DNA of 64,000 nucleotides from Chloroflexota bacterium (GCA_947475545.1 CANJLL010000002.1:62001-126000); one strand, 5' to 3'. Shown: positions 33,778-41,720, counted from the first letter of the stretch. The notes: generated from the sequence alone by a model not told the origin. A program made the numbers and translations.

Positions 33778-34189
33778 ACCCCAGACCGAGCGCGAGGGCT
33801 CTCACGTTGCCACCGACGTGAGCGGGAATGGCACCTGGGCCGAACAGCCTCCGACATCCCGGAGCGCCGGCGCGTGCCCTGGAGCGGCGATGAGTCAGGC
33901 GCTCCGGGATGTGCGGGCGAAGGGCTGGAGCGGGCCGGCGGTGCTCGGCCGGCCCCGGTTCCGGGCCGTCCCAGATCAACGTCTCGGGCGCGATGTCGAC
34001 GTCGCCGGGCCACACCAGTGTCCCCTGCTCCGCACGGACCCCCCGAAAGATGGTGTCATCCATGGCGATCGCCTGGAAGACGGGCCCGACAAGGAGATCG
34101 GTCAGGTCACGCTCTACCACTGATCCATCGGTCAGCGTCAGCCGAACGGATCGACCCAGGAGCGGCGTGACTGATCGAACGCGCAGCAT
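33722..34189 (-). CDS. DUF2442 protein with abnormal C-terminal extension
   Basis: Residues 1-75 ([25 protein letters not shown]..., [32 protein letters not shown]) are a complete DUF2442 domain, whose members are small proteins usually paired with DUF4160 and suspected of toxin-antitoxin function. The frame then continues for about 80 unconserved Arg/Ala/Gly-rich residues into the IS481 fragment, probably because the original stop was lost when the insertion arrived. The upstream DUF4160 partner is broken. A partial second copy of this domain occurs at 36108-36183. Confidence 0.65.
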   Translation of the reverse strand: MLRVRSVTPLLGRSVRLTLTDGSVVERDLTDLLVGPVFQAIAMDDTIFRGVRAEQGTLVWPGDVDIAPETLIWDGPEPGPAEHRRPAPALRPHIPERLTHRRSRARAGAPGCRRLFGPGAIPAHVGGNVRALALGLGLSNLHSDGGLSCSVEAPT

Positions 34190-34201
34190 GATGGCCGGAG
34201 T

Positions 34202-34364
34202 CTACCGAAGTGGGGCAATCGGCCTCAGCGGCTGCCGGCCTGCGGCAAGCTCCCAGTCGATCAGGAGCTCCTGGGCGTGCGTCGCGGCCCACTCCATGCG
34301 GCGGGCGGTGATCGGCGAAGTGCATCCGGACGATGATTCCGAGGAACCGGGAGATCTCTGGCAT
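34202..34364 (-). pseudogene. DUF4160 remnant with internal deletion and frameshift
   Basis: Starts well with MPEISRFLGIIVRMHFADH, the canonical DUF4160 N-terminus, but about 30 central residues are missing and the frame is shifted; the C-terminal part EWAATHAQELLIDWELAAGR is in another frame and ends at a TAG 12 nt before the DUF2442 start. TACGGT precedes the ATG by 6 nt, so the promoter persists and could now serve DUF2442. Confidence 0.7.
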
Positions 34365-34516
34365 CGCGGCACCGTACGCAACCGCGCTCACCCGGGACTC
34401 AACAGCGCTCGGGAGCCGGGTAGGCCGTCGCGCGCGCCCTCGCGCCCCCTCGCGCATACGGACGCCCACGCCCGGACGACCTGGGCAGCCACCGGCGCGG
34501 GCAGCGCTGCCCGACC

Positions 34517-35980
34517 TCAGTTCAGCCGGACCGACTCCCCGGCGAACATCGTCCGGCCGCCAAAGCGGCCGCGGAGCGCGTCGTCCAGCTTGTCCGCGAG
34601 ACTGCCCAGCTCCATGCAGGCCAGGGCAACCTGGTCGGCCGTGACATCGACCGCGGTCAGCTCCGTCGCCGCCATCACCGTGCCGTCCGTCCAGAAGACC
34701 CGCCCCAACCGGATCCGCGCGTTGAGGTCGTTCAGGGCAGCGTGCAGGGCGGGACTGGCGGGGACGTCGCGCAGGAACGGCGAGAAGAACGCCACCAGGG
34801 CCGAGGCACCCGCGATGATCCGGACGTACACCAGCGCGCCGCCGACGCGCACCGGGTAGTCGCCGTCCGCGTCCTTCTTGATCTCGGCCACCCCCATCCA
34901 CCGCCGCAGCGCGTCTTCGATGAGGCCGGCGAGCCTGGCCTGGTCCGGCTCGCCGCCGGGCCGGTGGTGGTGGTGCGTCAGCACGCGCGTCTGGAGTCCC
35001 AGGCCAAGGTCGGGTTGGACCGCGCCGCCTTCGAACGAGCGATGGTCGAACTGGAGGTGCCCGGGCGCGACGACGCCGAAGACATCCCGGAGGGTTCGGA
35101 CACCAAGGGCGGCGACGTCCGCGAAGGGGGCGGGAAGCTCCCACTCCCGACGGAAGTTGGAGCCCCTGTCGCCCTTGGGATCGGCGTCGGGCGCGAGCCA
35201 GCCGAGGCTGTCGAGCTCGTCCAGCTGGGCCGCGTCCAGGGCCTCCTGGGGCGGCAGGTGGCGGGCGCCGATGGCCTCCGCCCGGAAGGCCGACGTGGCG
35301 TGGGCGAACTGGAGGTAGAAGCTCCGGGGATCCCGGTCCTGATCCGGCGTGAGGATCAGGAAGGTCTCGGGCGCCATCAGCTCCAGGGCGTGGGCCAGGC
35401 GAGGCTGAAACTGGCCCCACGAGGTCTCGGCGATGTCGACCCTGCCGGCGCGCTCCTCCAGCAGTGACGGCTGGTGCTTGACCGCCAGCCGGCGCACCCG
35501 CGGGTCGGCGAGCTCGCCGTCCAACGCCGGCACCGTACCTGCCGCGAGCTCGTTGACCTGCCATCGATCCAGCTCAACCGCGAGCGCCGCCGTGCGCCGA
35601 TCGCGCTCCGCGAACAGCTGCCGTTTCGGGGTGTCCAGCCAGCGTCGATCGCCGGTGATCGCGGCTTCGGTCGCGGCGTCCCACCCGTGCAGGTCGACCT
35701 GGACGTGGACGCCGCCCGCGGGTCCCTGGTGGCGCCGAACCCAGATGCCGGACCGGTTCCGCAAGGCGCCGGGCCGCCCGTCCAGCCGGGATTCCTCTTC
35801 GGCGAGCAGCCCGGCCCCCAGCGGACCGGCCAGCCTGAACACGTTGATGCGGCCATCGATCCGGTCCGCCCCCTCGATGGTCAGGGGGCCCAGGAACCGT
35901 TCAAGCCAACCCCGGGCGCGCCGCGCCATGTCGGCCTCACTCCAGGCGAGCTGCGGGAGCTTCCGACTGGTTCGAGCCAT
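34517..35980 (-). CDS. TY-Chap (T3SS-chaperone/YbjN-like) domain protein
   Basis: A 487-residue cytosolic protein. The C-terminal region (about 345-480: LIEDALRRWMGVAEIKKDADGDYPVRVGG, VRIIAGASALVAFFSPFLRD, LNDLNARIRLGRVFWTDGTV) has the alternating pattern of TY-Chap/YbjN folds, proposed to act as chaperones in conflict systems. The N-terminal two thirds contain DIAETSWGQFQPRLAHALEL and further strands that I cannot assign. No signal peptide or membrane segment is visible. ATG 35980 has a poor ribosome site. A second, short TY-Chap-like gene is at 52.2 kb. It stands alone between remnants of small modules. Confidence 0.6.
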   Translation of the reverse strand: MARTSRKLPQLAWSEADMARRARGWLERFLGPLTIEGADRIDGRINVFRLAGPLGAGLLAEEESRLDGRPGALRNRSGIWVRRHQGPAGGVHVQVDLHGWDAATEAAITGDRRWLDTPKRQLFAERDRRTAALAVELDRWQVNELAAGTVPALDGELADPRVRRLAVKHQPSLLEERAGRVDIAETSWGQFQPRLAHALELMAPETFLILTPDQDRDPRSFYLQFAHATSAFRAEAIGARHLPPQEALDAAQLDELDSLGWLAPDADPKGDRGSNFRREWELPAPFADVAALGVRTLRDVFGVVAPGHLQFDHRSFEGGAVQPDLGLGLQTRVLTHHHHRPGGEPDQARLAGLIEDALRRWMGVAEIKKDADGDYPVRVGGALVYVRIIAGASALVAFFSPFLRDVPASPALHAALNDLNARIRLGRVFWTDGTVMAATELTAVDVTADQVALACMELGSLADKLDDALRGRFGGRTMFAGESVRLN

Positions 35981-36107
35981 CAGTGGACCTGCCTCGGGTC
36001 AAGGGACCAGCCGTTGTACCGGCATTCTCGATGGCCCGGTCCGCGACCGCAACGGGCACCGCGAGATCCTATGCCCTCATCGGGGCCGTCGTCGGGCACT
36101 CACCCGG

Positions 36108-36183
36108 TTTGCCTCGAAGACAGGCCCGACAAGGAGGTCCGTCAGGTCACGCTCCACGACTGACCCGTCGGTCAGCGTCAGCC
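36108..36183 (-). pseudogene. DUF2442 fragment
   Basis: Seventy-six bases closely match 34068-34143. The minus-strand translation [20 protein letters not shown] plus PVFEA is the core of DUF2442. No start or end is present. It is a third copy of this domain in the window. Confidence 0.7.
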
Positions 36184-36195
36184 TTGCGCCCGGTG

Positions 36196-36440
36196 TTCTT
36201 GAGGCGTACGTCCCAGCCCAGCACCTGGCGCAGCTCGAGCGGCGCTACCGACTAAGGCCCAGTGCAGACGCCAACGTCATCCTGCGCGTCGTCGATGGCC
36301 CGTGGCCATTCCGTGCCGGCCGACGGGTCGCCCCCAGGTTGGCCGCCGTCCTGGACCTGCTCGATCACGACGACGAGCGAAGCCGCCGGGCCGGCCAACA
36401 TGCACTCGGCAGCTATCAGCCAGCCAGGACTTCGCCAACA
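36196..36440 (+). pseudogene. 3' fragment of an unidentified regulator-like gene
   Basis: The frame reads VLEAYVPAQHLAQLERRYRL, then ANVILRVVDGPWPF and APRLAAVLDLLDHDDERSRR. The pattern (LRV...WPF...VAP...LDLL...DERS.RA) recalls the C-terminal part of AbiEi-like/winged-helix proteins that accompany nucleotidyltransferases, but I am not certain. It has no start codon in context and joins directly to the DUF2442 fragment. Confidence 0.4.
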
Positions 36441-36509
36441 GCTACCTTGACATTGGTGCCGTGATTTATAGGATGACCCGGTCAGTCTTTAAGTCTTGTC
36501 GGTGAGTGC

Positions 36510-37682
36510 ATGCTGTCTTTCAATCCCACCAGGAGGTCGAATCCGGCCGGGAGGTGGGTTCGGGTTGGCCAGGGCGAGATGGCGTACGAGGCATTCGTGC
36601 CTGCGCCGCTGCCCCCGGAGCTCGCCCTGTCGAAGGAGGTCGTCCGACTGCTCTCGGACGCCGACCGGGCCCTGGGAGAGCTGAGCGGCCTCGCACGCAT
36701 GCTCCCGAACGCCGACCTCCTGATCAACCCGTTCACCCGAAAGGAAGCGGTCCTCTCCTCCAGGATCGAAGGCACCCAGGCGACGATCACGGACCTGTAC
36801 GACTTCGAGGCTGACGATGGACCGTCCAGACGCCGGCCCGAGAGCCCGGACCTCCGCGAGATCCGGAACTACATGGCCGCCCTGACCTACGGCTTGGGCC
36901 GCACCGAGACACTGCCACTGAGCGGCCGGTTCATCGGGGAGCTCCACGCGCGGCTCATGCAGGGAGTCCGCGGACAGGAGCGGAGCCCCGGCGAGTACCG
37001 CACATCGCAGAACTGGATCGGGGCGCCTGGGTGCCTGCTGCCAGAGGCGTCGTATGTCCCGCCGCCGCCGCCCGAGATGCGCGACGCGATGGCGTCGTTG
37101 GAGACGTACCTCCACGACGAGTCGGACCCGTACCCGCCCTTGGTCAAGCTGGGCCTCATCCACGCCCAGTTCGAGATGATCCACCCGTTCCTGGACGGCA
37201 ACGCGCGGATCGGGCGGCTCTTGATGACCCTCTTGCTGGTGCACTGGCAGGTGTTGCCGTTGCCGCTCCTCTACCTGAGTGCGTACTTCGAGGAGAACCG
37301 CGAGGCGTACTACGCGCGCCTCCGCGCCGTCGGCTCGGACGGCGACTGGGCCGGATGGCTGCGCTTCTTCCTGGCCGGCGTCGCGATCCAGTCTCGCGAC
37401 GCCACGGCACGGGCCACGCGGCTCCAGGATCTCCAGGGCGCCTGGCGCGAAGCCGTCATGGCTGCTCGATCGTCGGCGCTCCTGATCAGGCTTGTCGACT
37501 TCCTGTTCCTCTCTCCGGTCATCACGGTGCCGCGCGTCCGAGCACTGCTCGGGGTGACGTACCCGGCAGCCAGGGCGAACATCGACAAGCTGGTCCAGGC
37601 GGGCATCCTGGAGCCGTTCGGGCCGCAGACCTACGGGCGGAAGTACTGGGCGCCGGAGATTCTCCGCGCGATCGGGTCGTAG
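36510..37682 (+). CDS. Fic-family protein with variant catalytic loop
   Basis: A 390-residue Fic protein, predicted to transfer AMP or another nucleotide to proteins. The N-terminus NPAGRWVRV...AFVPAPLPPEL is typical. LSSRIEGTQAT carries the N-terminal inhibitory motif (S/T)xxxE(G/N), making it a class II, self-inhibited enzyme. The active loop reads HPFLDGNARIGR: the catalytic His and final Arg are present but the second Gly of GNGR is Ala. A C-terminal winged-helix (PRVRALLGVTYPAARANIDKLVQAGIL) follows. ATG 36510 keeps the conserved N-terminus; ATG 36579 is an alternative. No separate antitoxin is adjacent, as expected for class II. Confidence 0.88.
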   Translation: MLSFNPTRRSNPAGRWVRVGQGEMAYEAFVPAPLPPELALSKEVVRLLSDADRALGELSGLARMLPNADLLINPFTRKEAVLSSRIEGTQATITDLYDFEADDGPSRRRPESPDLREIRNYMAALTYGLGRTETLPLSGRFIGELHARLMQGVRGQERSPGEYRTSQNWIGAPGCLLPEASYVPPPPPEMRDAMASLETYLHDESDPYPPLVKLGLIHAQFEMIHPFLDGNARIGRLLMTLLLVHWQVLPLPLLYLSAYFEENREAYYARLRAVGSDGDWAGWLRFFLAGVAIQSRDATARATRLQDLQGAWREAVMAARSSALLIRLVDFLFLSPVITVPRVRALLGVTYPAARANIDKLVQAGILEPFGPQTYGRKYWAPEILRAIGS

Positions 37683-37708
37683 CGGCGTCGCACCTTCGCC
37701 GCCCTGCC

Positions 37709-38089
37709 TTGACCGCGCCAATCGGCGAGCTGTCAGCCTTCCACGAGACCTTCGGCTCCTACGCCCAGGGCGTCAGCGTCGCTACGACTGTCCTGCCGGC
37801 GGGCTGGCGAGACCGGCTGGTGACCCATGAGACGCCCGACACCGAACCGGGGCGCGGCCTCTGCCTGGAGCCGCACGATTGCGTCGCGTCCAAGCTTGTG
37901 GCCGGCCGGTCAAGAGACCTGACCTTCGCCCGAGCGCTGCTCCGGGAGCGGCTGATCGACAGCCAGCTCTTCGCCGAGCGGATCGATCTCCTCCCCGTGA
38001 CCGCCGTCTCGGTGGACCGGGCGGCTGTGGCGCGGACCTCCAAGGCCAGCTCAGGACTGGGATCCCGCCAGTCGGACCGCAGCGCGTAG
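37709..38089 (+). pseudogene. DUF6036 nucleotidyltransferase-like gene, C-terminal part only
   Basis: Reads SAFHETFGSYAQGVSVATTV, PAGWRDRLVTHETP, GLCLEPHDCVASKLVAGRSRD and RALLRERLIDSQLF, the second half of DUF6036 proteins. The first half, including the GSQA nucleotidyltransferase motif, is missing here, but a matching N-terminal piece lies at 39027. A TTG at 37709 is the only start in frame near the homology. It overlaps the convergent GNAT gene by 39 nt. Confidence 0.6.
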
Positions 38090-38581
38090 GTCCTTCATCA
38101 GGAGAATCAGTTGGAGCGGATCCCCAGGCGATGGTTCGAACGCCGGATCCAGGCGTCGATAGAACGCCGACGCCTCGGGCGTCTCCGCATGCACAAGGAG
38201 GGCGCGCGCGCCGATCCGATCCGCCACCGCCGCCGTCTGCAGGAAGGCATCGCGCACGAGCTCGAGGCCGAGATGGCGCCCTTGATCGCGACGGTCGACG
38301 CCGAGGCGGGCCAGGATGATCACCGGAACGGGGTGCCGGCCGACTCCCGCCGAGAGCCGGGCGGAGCCGAGGTCGGGTTCGACCGAGCCCGCAGCCAGGG
38401 CGTAGTAGCCAGCGACGCGGCGCTCGCCATGGGGTCTGATCACGTAGACGCGAGCCGTCTCCGCCTGCTGTGCGAGGAGCGCGAACCGACGCAGCCAGGT
38501 TGTCTGCGCGGCGGACCCGCAGTCGAAGGCAGAGCGGTCGTGATCGTCAGCGAGTGTTTCGACGGGGGCGTATCGCGTCAC
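38051..38581 (-). CDS. GNAT-family acetyltransferase toxin
   Basis: A 176-residue GNAT toxin of the AtaT/TacT type, which acetylates aminoacyl-tRNA to block translation. The start TRYAPVETLADDHDRSAFDCGS and NTWLRRFA-like segment, VAGYYALAAGSVE, the acetyl-CoA region PVIILARLGVDRRDQGRHLG and the C-terminal ASAFYRRLDPAFEPSP are characteristic (the catalytic-type Tyr is in AFYRR). GTG 38581 overlaps the antitoxin stop as GTGA. Confidence 0.9.
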   Translation of the reverse strand: MTRYAPVETLADDHDRSAFDCGSAAQTTWLRRFALLAQQAETARVYVIRPHGERRVAGYYALAAGSVEPDLGSARLSAGVGRHPVPVIILARLGVDRRDQGRHLGLELVRDAFLQTAAVADRIGARALLVHAETPEASAFYRRLDPAFEPSPGDPLQLILLMKDLRAAVRLAGSQS

Positions 38582-38868
38582 TCGGGTTCCAGGATCGTGG
38601 GCTCGGCGAGGAAAGCCGCGAGGCCTTCCACAGGCTGCACCGGTCGGTCGAGGAGCTTCACGAATGCGTCCCAATGTTCGGGCGGCAGCACGAATGTCGT
38701 GCGTTTGGCGAGGACTTCCTGCGCCGCCGCGGTCGCTCGTTCCAGCACGAAGGCGCTGGTGCTCATGCCGGATTCCTTCGCGGCCAGGTCGAGCAGCCGC
38801 CGCCGGTCAGGCTCCACGCGAAGCTCCAGCCGGTCGTCCTTGCGCGAGGCCGATCGTGCGACCGCCAT
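38578..38868 (-). CDS. DUF1778 (TacA/AtaR-type) antitoxin
   Basis: A 96-residue antitoxin with an N-terminal RHH (DDRLELRVEPDRRRLLDLAA, MSTSAFVLERATAAA) and a C-terminal segment with VLPPEHWDAFVKLLDRP that covers the toxin. ATG 38868 follows a perfect AAGGAG. The promoter carries a 7-bp palindrome, as expected for conditional cooperativity with the GNAT toxin. Confidence 0.9.
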   Translation of the reverse strand: MAVARSASRKDDRLELRVEPDRRRLLDLAAKESGMSTSAFVLERATAAAQEVLAKRTTFVLPPEHWDAFVKLLDRPVQPVEGLAAFLAEPTILEPE

Positions 38869-38880
38869 CGAAGACTCCTT

Positions 38881-38926
38881 GTACGGATAGTGTCCGTACA
38901 TTCGGCCGATTCATCGGCGCTGTCAA
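38881..38926 (-). promoter_or_regulatory. Promoter and operator of the DUF1778-GNAT module
   Basis: Minus-strand TTGACA (38921-38926) and GAATGT (38898-38903) are separated by 17 nt. GTACGGA-TAGTG-TCCGTAC (38881-38899) is a perfect inverted repeat at the transcription start, before the AAGGAG. Confidence 0.65.
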
Positions 38927-39026
38927 CCGGCGTCCTGCGGTTCGCCACGGCCCCGCCCGGGTGATCCCGTGCACATCCGGAGCATACGATTCCGACCTTC
39001 CGCGACCACGATCGCCGGGCACACGC

Positions 39027-39143
39027 ATGAGGCGCGGGCAGCTTGAGCACGTCCTGCGAGCCGCCTCCACCATCGTCGGCGAGCACGACATCCTCGTCAT
39101 CGGCAGCCAGGCCGTCCTGGGATCCGTCCCGGACGAGCTGCTA
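39027..39143 (+). pseudogene. DUF6036 gene, N-terminal part only
   Basis: MRRGQLEHVLRAASTIVGEH and ILVIGSQAVLGSVPDELL match the first 39 residues of DUF6036 proteins, including the GSQA motif of the nucleotidyltransferase fold. After that the frame runs into unrelated Arg-rich sequence. The complementary C-terminal half lies 0.9 kb upstream at 37709, so the two pieces are in reversed order. Confidence 0.6.
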
Positions 39144-39258
39144 CGACCGAGGCCACTGGGCGGGTCTGCGTCCCGGCCTCCGACAACACGGCGTAGTCGC
39201 CGGCGGCCAGCCCACCGTCCAGCATCGGGCGATGGCCGACTCCATGCACGCCGCGGGG

Positions 39259-39665
39259 CGTCAGCGATCCAGGCCGCGATAGGTGCTCTCGGACCGGCGC
39301 GCCACCTTCAGGACCACGACCAGTCCGGCAGCCTCATCAACGAGGTAGACGACCCGGAGGTCGCCCATTCGAATCCTCCAGAAGTCAGTACCAGCCACCT
39401 TGACGACGCCCGCCGGGCGCGGGTCGATGCCCAGCGCCAGGATGGGGCCCCGCAGCCGCGCGGCGTCGCCGGGCGGCAGCCGGCGGAGCTGGCGTTGAGC
39501 TGCGGGCGCGAGCTCGATTCGAAAGCGAGCCTCGCTCACTCCCGGTCGGCGCCGTAGCTTGCCCGGGTCTCCGCGGCCAGCAGCCCGAAGAACTCGTCGG
39601 CGGTCGCCCCGCCGTCGCGGCGGTACTCGGCCAGGGCCGCCTCCGCCGACGCGCGGTCCTCCCGC
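39259..39665. repeat. Duplicated toxin-antitoxin segment, copy 2
   Basis: Same-orientation near copy of 26657-27062. Here the similarity ends inside the antitoxin gene, which continues intact, so this copy is the likely parent or retained the ancestral structure. Confidence 0.75.
39261..39539 (-). CDS. RelE/ParE-family toxin, copy 2
   Basis: A 92-residue RelE-like toxin (RIELAPAAQRQLRRLPPGDA, DFWRIRMGDLRVVYLVDEA). GTG 39539 overlaps the antitoxin stop as GTGA. Nearly the same protein is encoded at 26659. Here both partners and the promoter are complete, so this is the functional version. Confidence 0.88.
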   Translation of the reverse strand: MSEARFRIELAPAAQRQLRRLPPGDAARLRGPILALGIDPRPAGVVKVAGTDFWRIRMGDLRVVYLVDEAAGLVVVLKVARRSESTYRGLDR

Positions 39666-39793
39666 TCCTCCGCGGCCCGCAGCCACGCTTCGATCGCCTC
39701 GTCGACGACCTCGCGCACGCTTCGGTCAGCGCGCGCAGCCTCCACCTTCACGGCCCGGTAGAGCTCAGGATCCAGATCGATCGTGACCTTCAT
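39536..39793 (-). CDS. Ribbon-helix-helix antitoxin partner of RelE-like toxin, copy 2
   Basis: An 85-residue antitoxin: MKVTIDLDPELYRAVKVEAA and SVREVVDEAIEAWLRAA form an RHH domain; the C-terminal YRRDGGATADEFFGLLAAET binds the toxin. TATGCT ends 7 nt before ATG 39793, so the message is probably leaderless. The operator CATGCTGG-n8-CCAGCATG overlaps the -10 and the start codon. Confidence 0.88.
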   Translation of the reverse strand: MKVTIDLDPELYRAVKVEAARADRSVREVVDEAIEAWLRAAEEREDRASAEAALAEYRRDGGATADEFFGLLAAETRASYGADRE

Positions 39794-39814
39794 GCTGGAA
39801 AGCATACCAGCATG
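39791..39814 (-). promoter_or_regulatory. Operator and -10 of the RelE-like module
   Basis: CATGCTGG (39791-39798) and CCAGCATG (39807-39814) are perfect inverted arms around the minus-strand -10 TATGCT (39801-39806). The first arm contains the start codon, so a bound antitoxin would block both polymerase and ribosome. Confidence 0.65.
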
Positions 39815-39931
39815 CTGGGTTGCTGGGCCAGCGACCTCTCGGCCGGGTCTGCGGCGTCAACTCACCAATGACCTGAGCCGCGCCCACGAGGGGTTCCTGG
39901 ACGCTGATCGGCGCCCAGATGGTGTGCGGAC

Positions 39932-39963
39932 TTGACCCAGGCAGTTTGTCAGGCTACCCTGAC
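39932..39963 (+). promoter_or_regulatory. Leaderless promoter with operator of the HTH-PIN module
   Basis: TTGACC (39932-39937), a 17-nt spacer and TACCCT (39955-39960) are followed by 6 nt and ATG 39967. The inverted repeat GTCAGG-CTAC-CCTGAC (39948-39963) spans the -10. Confidence 0.65.
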
Positions 39964-39966
39964 GCC

Positions 39967-40263
39967 ATGAGTCGAACTGCCACCGACGACCTCGCCCGGC
40001 TCGGCGACCTTGAAGTCCAGATGCGGAAGCTCGCTCTCGAGAGGATCCGGCTGATCGCGGCGGCCCAGCAGCACGGCGCCTCATGGGAGGCCATCAGCTC
40101 GGTGCTCGGCGTCAGTCGCCAGGCGGCCTGGGAGACCTACCGCGATCGCGCCCGGGAAGTGCTCGAGGCCACCGCGGCCCGTGCGACAGCGTCGGAGGAG
40201 GAGATCCTCGAGAGCGCCGCCGGCGCGCTGAAGCACGTCCGTGCCCGCCGCCGACGAGCGTAA
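39967..40263 (+). CDS. HTH-domain protein, putative antitoxin of the PIN gene
   Basis: A 98-residue protein: LARLGDLEVQMRKLALERIR, then QQHGASWEAISSVLGVSRQAAWETYRDRAR, a clear helix-turn-helix, and a C-terminal helix EEEILESAAGALKHVRARRRR. This HTH-with-long-helix arrangement is common in small proteins that precede COG1569-type PIN toxins. The next frame starts 23 nt before its stop. The promoter palindrome fits autoregulation. Confidence 0.7.
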   Translation: MSRTATDDLARLGDLEVQMRKLALERIRLIAAAQQHGASWEAISSVLGVSRQAAWETYRDRAREVLEATAARATASEEEILESAAGALKHVRARRRRA

Positions 40264-40695
40264 GCCGAGGCTCGTCCTCGATGCGATGGTCCTGGCGGCG
40301 GGCTCACGTCCCGCCGCGAGCCCGCCTCCTTCAGCCGACGCCTGGTCCAGCTCGCACTCGACGGCAAGCTGGCGCTGGTCATGACGGAGACCCTGCTCGA
40401 TGAAGCGGCGGCGGTCCTCGTGGACCCGGGCTTCACGGCCCGGGTGAGCGACGAAGAGGCGGCGGTCTTGATGGCCGGTCTCGCTGCAAGTGCGTCGATC
40501 TTCCTGACCGATCGCGGCACGAGCGCGCCGCGACGCTGTGCGGACCCCGAGGACGACTACCTCGTCGATGCCGCCTTGTCGACGGACGCCTTCCTCGTGT
40601 CACGTGACGACCGGGCCGACTTCGCGAGCGTTGAACACCTCGCGAGCGGGAAGCCGGGCACAGCCCTCCGTCGGTTCGGCTTCTTCGACGAGTAG
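40241..40695 (+). pseudogene. PIN-domain toxin with a frameshift
   Basis: From GTG 40241 the frame gives PRLVLDAMVLAAGSRPAA with the first Asp of a COG1569-type PIN domain. Near 40305-40325 it must shift to the frame SFSRRLVQLALDGKLALV and MTETLLDEAAAVLV, DPEDDYLVDAALSTDAFLVSRDD, which holds the other acidic residues and ends at 40695. One base change in the C/G-rich patch would restore the gene, so a sequencing or assembly error is possible. Otherwise the toxin is dead while the antitoxin remains. Confidence 0.65.
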
Positions 40696-41015
40696 CCAAC
40701 GTCGCGCTGGTCCAGGAGGCCGTGCCGCCACGGAGGTCGGCCGCGACAGGGCCGTGTACGGGGAGATCGCGAGACAGCGGAACTGGCGCCCGGGTCATTC
40801 TGGGCGGCGATCTCAACGTCACGCGGTCGTCCGCCAACCCGAACTGGCTCTACCGCACGTTCGCCCGCGTGCCCCCTCGCGTACGTGCGCGCACAGGCCC
40901 GCGGGCAGCTTCGCTGCCGCCCCCTTGACGGCGTCCGGTAGACCCAAAGAAGCGACCCGCGGCGCCACCCGCCGGGCCAGGCCGATGGGTTCGGATCCGG
41001 GTTGGGAGCGACGCC
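40696..41015. other. Intergenic stretch without recognisable gene
   Basis: A short plus-strand stretch at about 40793-40835 reads RVILGGDLNVTRSSANPN, reminiscent of the GDLN motif of endonuclease/exonuclease/phosphatase proteins, but it is too short to call. GGGAG before 41016 is the ribosome site of the next gene. Confidence 0.4.
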
Positions 41016-41663
41016 ATGGCAGACCAGGCTAAAGCGTTCAAGCGGCTGACCGAGGCCGAGGCCCTGCGGGCGCTGTACATCGACTTCGAAGGCGAGAAGG
41101 ACCGCGAGCCCGTCCTCCTCGGCGTCCACCGGCGCGGTCGGGGCGCCAGGCCGTTCGTGCAGCAGGACGTGCTCGACGAGACCTTCGCGACCGTGGCCGG
41201 GTCCTCGCTGACCCTCCACGCGGTCATCGCGAAGGTCGTCATCCGGGCCGAGAGCCGCGACCGTCGAATCGTCGCCTGGAGTGAGCACGAGCTGGACGTC
41301 GTGCGGACGCTGGCCGACGACGACCCCGCGCTCGTCGCCCGGTTCGAGGCCCGCTTCGGCAACGCCCGGGGCATCGCCGAGCGCTGGCGCAACAAGTGCC
41401 ACGCGGGCGACAAGCCCGCGGATGGGCGCCTGGTGGAGTACCTGGCCCTGATCGGCTACGCGGTTCCCGACGAGGCCGCCGCCGGCCGCGTCGGCGAGAC
41501 GATCCGGATCCTGCGCGACCGGCTGGAGCGCGGCCTCCCGCTGACGGCCGTGCAGCAGCGTCGCTGGGACGACCTGCTGGAGCATAACCGCCACGACTGC
41601 GCGGGCATGCGGCGGGTCTGCCTGCGGGCGGCGCGGGAGATGGAGGCGGCGGAGGCGGGGTGA
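41016..41663 (+). CDS. Stand-alone RNase H-like (YprB/TM0106 C-terminal-type) domain protein
   Basis: A 215-residue protein resembling the C-terminal exonuclease domain of the nuclease at 19.5 kb: ALYIDFEGEKDREPVLLGV has the D-x-E pair, IVAWSEHELDVVRTL follows, and LLEHNRHDCAGMRRVCLRA provides the terminal Asp. In between AERWRNKCHAGDKP and LIGYAVPDEAAAGRVGE are distinctive. I infer a 3'-5' exonuclease-like fold; no nuclease partner domain is present. ATG 41016 follows GGGAG. Confidence 0.6.
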   Translation: MADQAKAFKRLTEAEALRALYIDFEGEKDREPVLLGVHRRGRGARPFVQQDVLDETFATVAGSSLTLHAVIAKVVIRAESRDRRIVAWSEHELDVVRTLADDDPALVARFEARFGNARGIAERWRNKCHAGDKPADGRLVEYLALIGYAVPDEAAAGRVGETIRILRDRLERGLPLTAVQQRRWDDLLEHNRHDCAGMRRVCLRAAREMEAAEAG

Positions 41664-41720
41664 CGTGAAGGTGGGATACCGGGTCGACACCGGGGAGTAC
41701 AGTCCGATTGCGGAGGACTC

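Larger units (their letters stand above)
35981..36509. other. Gene-poor stretch of degraded fragments
   Basis: Contains a minus-strand DUF2442 fragment (36108-36183) and a plus-strand fragment of an unidentified gene (36196-36440), described separately. From 36441 there is an AT-richer patch with TTGACA (36447-36452) and TTTATA (36465-36470), spaced too closely for a standard promoter, just before the Fic gene. No intact gene is seen. Confidence 0.5.

Noticed and set aside
32919-34013. Long protein combining IS481 HTH and SRPBCC in one frame
   Set aside because: The frame is open by chance; the SRPBCC gene has its own promoter and start at 33392.
36447-36472. Promoter TTGACA ... TATAGG before Fic
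   Set aside because: The spacer is only 14 nt, too short for a normal sigma-70 promoter; the AT-rich patch may still matter.
40722-40928. Endonuclease/exonuclease/phosphatase-like gene (VILGGDLNVT)
   Set aside because: Only about ten residues resemble the family; no other motif and no length.
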